Part shown: in pieces, positions 5,585-8,174 of the stretch
How positions within the stretch are numbered: the first letter of the stretch is position 1
How the letters are laid out: every line of letters starts with the position of its first letter
NCBI GenBank assembly: GCA_947565475.1
Contig: CANOGI010000092.1
Location: 1-8,174 of the forward strand
DNA length: 8,174 nucleotides
DNA from: an uncultured Eubacteriaceae bacterium
GTDB lineage: Bacteria > Bacillota > Clostridia > Lachnospirales > CAG-274
Direction: 5' to 3'
Position numbers and translations under genes: made by a program
Notes under the pieces: generated by a model
Databases searched by the model: none
The model's input: the letters and a program-made list of their open reading frames with translations, nothing else
Told to the model about the DNA's origin: nothing

Positions 5585-6126
5585 TCACTCAAAAATTTTA
5601 TCAATAAAAGCTATGATAACAGCACGCTCCCGTAAACTCATTCTCATAAACACGGATGGTAAAATTCCAAATCTCTCGAGAGCGAGAAAAGCGTAATTAG
5701 CGTAAAAATCGCCCTCGTCAATTAGTTTTTTACGTCTTCCGAAAGCTCCTCTACACCTCTGTCAAATCCGCTTAATTTTATAATCTCCCCCGCGAGAAAA
5801 GCTATTTCACCCGATAACAGGACTTTGTTTAAATACTGCCTCGGAGATGAGCAGTTAAGAATATTAAGGCTTTCTGAATCCTTAAATGACGGCTCTAAAG
5901 TGTTTTCTATAATTATAAAACAATTTAAAATATCCTCATCAAGCTGACCGTTTCCTATATTTCCGAAAAGAGCTTTTTTCTTTATCTCCTCAAAATCACT
6001 TTGAGTCATAGCCTTTATCTTGAATTTAAAAATCTCCCCGTCGTCGTTTTTAAACCTGTCCGACACAATAACCTCTCTCGTAATTGAGTCAACAGTGTTT
6101 TGATTTAAAAATTGCTGAAACGTCAT
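5585..6126 (-). CDS. Frameshifted tail assembly chaperone fusion (gpGT-like long form of XkdN)
   Basis: A -1 slip at A AAA AAC (5725-5731) would join the 134-residue XkdN-like protein to a further 46 codons ending at TGA 5585-5587, giving about 180 residues. The extension reads LIDEGDFYANYAFLALERFG, then ILPSVFMRMSLRERAVIIAF and IDKIFE. The LP-x-x-F...LRERA-x-IIA-x-I pattern is what T-type extensions of tail chaperones look like. In lambda (gpG/gpGT) and relatives, both short and long forms are made, and the long one binds tape measure and tube protein during assembly without entering the virion. The slippery site lies directly before the 0-frame stop. The existence of the fusion is inferred from sequence; a fixed ratio of the two forms cannot be read from it. 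Confidence 0.85.
5677..5717 (-). promoter_or_regulatory. Stem-loop downstream of the slippery site
   Basis: On the minus strand CGAGGGCGA (5717-5709) pairs with TCGCTCTCG (5685-5677), a 9-bp stem with one G-U pair and a 23-nt loop. It begins 7 nt after the slippery heptamer, within the usual 5-9 nt spacing for a -1 frameshift stimulator. Whether the loop forms a pseudoknot was not determined. Confidence 0.65.
5722..6126 (-). CDS. xkdN: XkdN-like tail assembly chaperone (short, unshifted form)
   Basis: 134 residues, start ATG 6126 with TAGGAGGG overlapping the tube gene's stop. The XkdN family (Gram-positive equivalent of lambda gpG) are cytoplasmic helpers of tail tube and tape measure assembly. 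Seen: the N-terminal MTFQQFLNQNTVDSITREVI, KFKIKAMTQSDFEEIKKKAL (about 34-53) typical of the family's middle, and the C-terminal LLSGEIAFLAGEIIKLSGFD followed by an acidic EELSEDVKN (to 134), the family's usual ending with the last Lys-Asn codons in a slippery run. The order sheath, tube, chaperone is that of PBSX. The gene ends TAA one base past the slippery heptamer; the long product is described separately. Confidence 0.9.
   Translation of the reverse strand: MTFQQFLNQNTVDSITREVIVSDRFKNDDGEIFKFKIKAMTQSDFEEIKKKALFGNIGNGQLDEDILNCFIIIENTLEPSFKDSESLNILNCSSPRQYLNKVLLSGEIAFLAGEIIKLSGFDRGVEELSEDVKN
5725..5731 (-). promoter_or_regulatory. Programmed -1 frameshift slippery heptamer A AAA AAC
   Basis: The 0-frame codons are GTA AAA AAC TAA, so the heptamer sits in the correct X XXY YYZ phase and the 0-frame stop is the next codon. 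A GAGGAG sequence lies about 14 nt upstream and could act as an internal Shine-Dalgarno-like stimulator. A stem-loop follows after 7 nt. Confidence 0.85.
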
Positions 6127-6137
6127 AAAAGTCCCTC

Positions 6138-6602
6138 CTATTCTCCTACAACTTGATTAAACTCATTTCTTATCTCAACATCATTGAAAGTAAACTCTAT
6201 TTCCTCGTCAAGCTCCGTAGAATTAATGTCCAATTTAGCTATATCAATGTTGTTTATATTTACCTGTTTGAGAATAATCGTCTGCCTGCCTATCTCGCTC
6301 GATGGGTCGTCGTTTTCTATGAGAAGCTGAAAATAAGTGTCCACTCCGTCTCTGATATAAGTGTCAATCATCTTTCTGAACAACGTTGTCGCGTAATACA
6401 TCGTCATCGTTCCCGTGCCTCTCCAGCCGTTGGCTTTGTGCTTCGCTCCCGTCTGCCCGAGAACTTTTATCTCGCTTTTTCTCTTCTCGACTTTCGCTTT
6501 TATATTTTTTACATATATCATATCCTCAATATCCGAACCAATAGTAGCGACGCATCTTCCCGCGGCGCCGTTAATAGCGTCCCACGCTTTTAAAGTTGCC
6601 AT
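6138..6602 (-). CDS. xkdM: Tail tube (core) protein, XkdM-like (DUF2001)
   Basis: 154 residues, about the usual length. The protein polymerises into the inner tube through which DNA, or nothing in a tailocin, passes. Family features: the N-terminal WDAINGAAGRCVATIGSDIE (about 7-26), IKAKVEKRKSEIKVLGQTGA (about 34-53) leading to HKANGWRGTGTMTMYY, the long-loop region of the tube fold, and RKMIDTYIRDGVDTYFQLLI, then END. The start is ATG 6602, 8-9 nt after AGGAGG with a T-run spacer. It lies 43 bp downstream of the sheath gene and 11 bp upstream of the chaperone gene, so the three are one transcriptional block. Confidence 0.94.
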   Translation of the reverse strand: MATLKAWDAINGAAGRCVATIGSDIEDMIYVKNIKAKVEKRKSEIKVLGQTGAKHKANGWRGTGTMTMYYATTLFRKMIDTYIRDGVDTYFQLLIENDDPSSEIGRQTIILKQVNINNIDIAKLDINSTELDEEIEFTFNDVEIRNEFNQVVGE

Positions 6603-6645
6603 AAAAAAAACCTCCTAAAAATTTTGTTAAAGTAAATCAATTTTC

Positions 6646-7962
6646 CTATCCGACAATACAAGTCATATAAAGAGTTTCCATAGCGCCGATAGGCTCAATA
6701 TACTCATTCACTATAACGTCCCCTTTTTCTCCTCCCTGGGAAACTGTTATATTCTCGGGAATAAAGTTCTCAATAGCGCCGATGGCCATAAGCTTTTGAT
6801 GATAACTCACAAGCTCCGTTTTAAAAATATCTCTTCCAAGGGAATTGTTTTGACATTTTCCAAGATAATACTCATTAAAAATTCTGGCTGTATCGTTGGC
6901 GACGGCGTCAAGAATCCTTATAATCTGATTATTTGAGAAATCCCTGTTTTTTTCAGGAGAAAAAGAAATAAAACTGTTTATGTCTTTTAAAACTCTGACA
7001 GAATCCCTGTCGCCGTAAAAAATAAATTTTCCTTTTGATATAGCTTCTTTAAGTTTTGATTTCGTAAAGTTTGTCAAAACCTCCAATTCCCCGTCATATA
7101 CTCTGTTGGTAAGACTCTCATTCACCTCGGCGCCCGCCGCCATACCGCCTACCCAGTATATTAAAGAATCCTCGTCAAATCCATACATTGGCTTGCATTT
7201 TGAGTTTAAATTTATTACACCCTCAAAATCCGCCTCAAAATTGTTCAACACACAGGTGATTTTATAACCCTCGTCCTCTCTTAAACGTTTTGTGAATTGG
7301 GCGAAAAGACCTTTTGTAACGTCGTCGCTTCCCGGGTAAATCACGGTAGTAAAATCCTCTGACTCCAAAGCGTTTAAAAACTCTGAGTAATCCTCTCCTG
7401 ATGAAACACCGTTTGTTCCTCCCGTGAGGACTATTCCGGCGTTTTGAGAAAGTGTACCGCTTCCGGAAAATGAAACAAAATCATTGTCTATAAGCTCGTC
7501 GGCGTTTCCCACGCTCTGGCTGTTTTTCAAATACCCGTCTAAATAAGTCTCCACAATAAAACCGCTCCCGTCGGGGTCGTTTAATATAACAACTTTAATG
7601 TCGTTTCCCCTTTCTCCCTCAAAAAGAGCGGTAGCGGTCAAATTTCCCCCTGTTCCGGAAGCCTTTTTTCCTCCGCCCATTCTGAAGAGTTTAACCGTTT
7701 TCGCTCCCTTAAAAGCCTCTCTTAAAGGTAACATACAATTTTCTGAATAACCGTGTCCTAAAATTTTTACACAGTCCGTTTGAAAACTCTCAGCGTCAAT
7801 CTCTATAATCTCCCCGACTTTTCCAAAATCCCCATACCAGGGCATGGCTAAAACGCCTCGTTCCCCAATATTTCCGATAGCCCTCGCTTTAGAAATAAAA
7901 TTAATATACGCTCCCGGCAAAACCTTGTTCTCCGTTGTAAAAATACCTCCGCCAGCTGCCAT
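6646..7962 (-). CDS. xkdK: Contractile tail sheath protein, XkdK-like
   Basis: 438 residues, typical for PBSX-type and clostridial tailocin sheaths. It forms the contractile outer sheath around the tube. Supporting features: the N-terminal VLPGAYINFISKARAIGNIG followed by ERGVLAMPWYGDFG (about 14-47), the usual sheath opening; a region with TATALFEGERGNDIKVVI, then LNDPDGSGFIVETYLDG; the VSFSGSGTLSQNAGIVLTGG, then TNG segment that precedes the conserved core; DVTKGLFAQFTKRLREDEGY; and a C-terminal IGAIENFIPENITVSQGGEK, then the EPIGAMETLYMTCIVG end, as in the family's handshake strand. The start is ATG 7962 after AAGGAGAG, spaced 6 nt. It is the first gene of the block in this window. Confidence 0.96.
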   Translation of the reverse strand: MAAGGGIFTTENKVLPGAYINFISKARAIGNIGERGVLAMPWYGDFGKVGEIIEIDAESFQTDCVKILGHGYSENCMLPLREAFKGAKTVKLFRMGGGKKASGTGGNLTATALFEGERGNDIKVVILNDPDGSGFIVETYLDGYLKNSQSVGNADELIDNDFVSFSGSGTLSQNAGIVLTGGTNGVSSGEDYSEFLNALESEDFTTVIYPGSDDVTKGLFAQFTKRLREDEGYKITCVLNNFEADFEGVINLNSKCKPMYGFDEDSLIYWVGGMAAGAEVNESLTNRVYDGELEVLTNFTKSKLKEAISKGKFIFYGDRDSVRVLKDINSFISFSPEKNRDFSNNQIIRILDAVANDTARIFNEYYLGKCQNNSLGRDIFKTELVSYHQKLMAIGAIENFIPENITVSQGGEKGDVIVNEYIEPIGAMETLYMTCIVG

Positions 7963-8002
7963 ATAAATCTCTCCTTTTTAATTTAATATTGTAAAAAAAT
8001 AA

Positions 8003-8037
8003 ATTTCTTTCAATAGCTGTAAAGTCACGAAAGAAAT
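8003..8037. repeat. Inverted repeat ATTTCTTTC / GAAAGAAAT upstream of the sheath gene
   Basis: A perfect 9-bp inverted repeat (8003-8011 and 8029-8037, 17-nt loop) in the 5' leader of the sheath gene. Its arms resemble those at 3560-3624 and 4881-4904. I see no convincing sigma-70 promoter around it. Confidence 0.5.
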
Positions 8038-8066
8038 ATGTAACTCCGTCAACTTAAAAACAAATA

Positions 8067-8078
8067 GGCTATATAGCC
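8067..8078. repeat. Perfect 12-bp palindrome GGCTATATAGCC
   Basis: Fully self-complementary, located just 4 nt before the left end of repeat copy C. It could be an operator-like site or chance; nothing else decides. Confidence 0.35.
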
Positions 8079-8082
8079 ACTT

Positions 8083-8174
8083 ATAGTCAAATCACTTAAA
8101 ACCCGAACAAGTTCGGCGGCTAAAAATCCTTTTTGCCGCGTCATCGTCAGTCAGCGTAGACTTTCGACTACGCT
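8083..8174 (-). repeat. Palindromic intergenic repeat element, copy C (cut by the window edge)
   Basis: Left end ATAGTCAAATCACTT, hairpin CCGAAC/GTTCGG, TAAAAATCCTTTTT and central hairpin GCGTAG/CTACGC all match copy B closely (about eight substitutions, one indel over 92 bp). It is in the same orientation as copies A and B and is flanked by TA. The right half lies beyond the window, upstream of the sheath gene. Confidence 0.85.

Noticed and set aside
5673..5682. CTCTCGAGAG palindrome as an independent site
   Set aside because: It lies inside the frameshift extension and partly overlaps the stem of the stimulator; no separate role is supported.
5585..5721. Remnant of a tape measure gene
   Set aside because: The frame here reads as a tail chaperone extension directly continuing the chaperone gene in -1 frame; nothing in it resembles a tape measure protein.
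6153..6618. Plus-strand reading frames opposite the tube gene (also at 1880-2101, 3749-3961 and 5068-5280)
   Set aside because: They lie wholly or almost wholly opposite well-recognised minus-strand tail genes, have no ribosome site context and low-complexity Ser/Phe/Leu-rich products.
7976..8082. Sigma-70 promoter upstream of the sheath gene
   Set aside because: TTGACG and TTGAAA boxes occur on the minus strand, but no good TATAAT-like box lies at 16-18 nt from either. The AT-rich leader makes partial matches unsurprising.

Overview
This window holds most of the tail-morphogenesis operon of a contractile-tailed (myovirus-type) prophage or phage-tail-like particle of the PBSX/Xkd class. Every gene is on the minus strand. 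The DNA is AT-rich, with strong AGGAGG-type ribosome binding sites and frequent TTG starts, and the proteins resemble the Bacillus subtilis PBSX (xkd) set. This suggests a low-GC Gram-positive host, probably a clostridial Firmicute. That is inference: no host gene is present.

In transcription order (right to left): a truncated repeat element at the right edge (8083-8174); tail sheath (XkdK-like, 6646-7962); tail tube (XkdM-like, 6138-6602); tail assembly chaperone (XkdN-like, 5722-6126) with a -1 frameshift extension down to 5585; a short XkdP-like protein without its LysM part (5085-5519); baseplate hub (XkdQ-like, 3724-4707); XkdR-like/DUF2577 (3022-3360); gp25-like XkdS (2421-2828); baseplate J/XkdT (1336-2421); gpI-like XkdU (776-1303); and the first 254 residues of a tail fibre that runs off the left edge (1-763), ending here in 37-residue tandem repeats. 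Tube and sheath polymerise on the baseplate, the chaperone pair normally coats the tape measure during assembly, and XkdP to XkdU plus the fibre form the baseplate and host-recognition apparatus.

Three things stand out. First, the chaperone gene carries an A AAA AAC slippery heptamer, a 7-nt spacer and a 9-bp stem-loop, followed by a 46-codon -1 frame with the sequence character of a gpGT-type extension. Second, the tape measure gene that should follow is absent: only 65 bp separate the chaperone extension from the XkdP-like gene. Third, the middle of the operon is interspersed with an imperfectly palindromic element of about 164 bp (ends ATAGTCAAATCACTT and its inverse). There are two complete copies, one cut by the window edge and one terminal fragment, all in the same orientation and all between genes. 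Other, different palindromes fill the gaps at 3560-3725 and 4738-5084.
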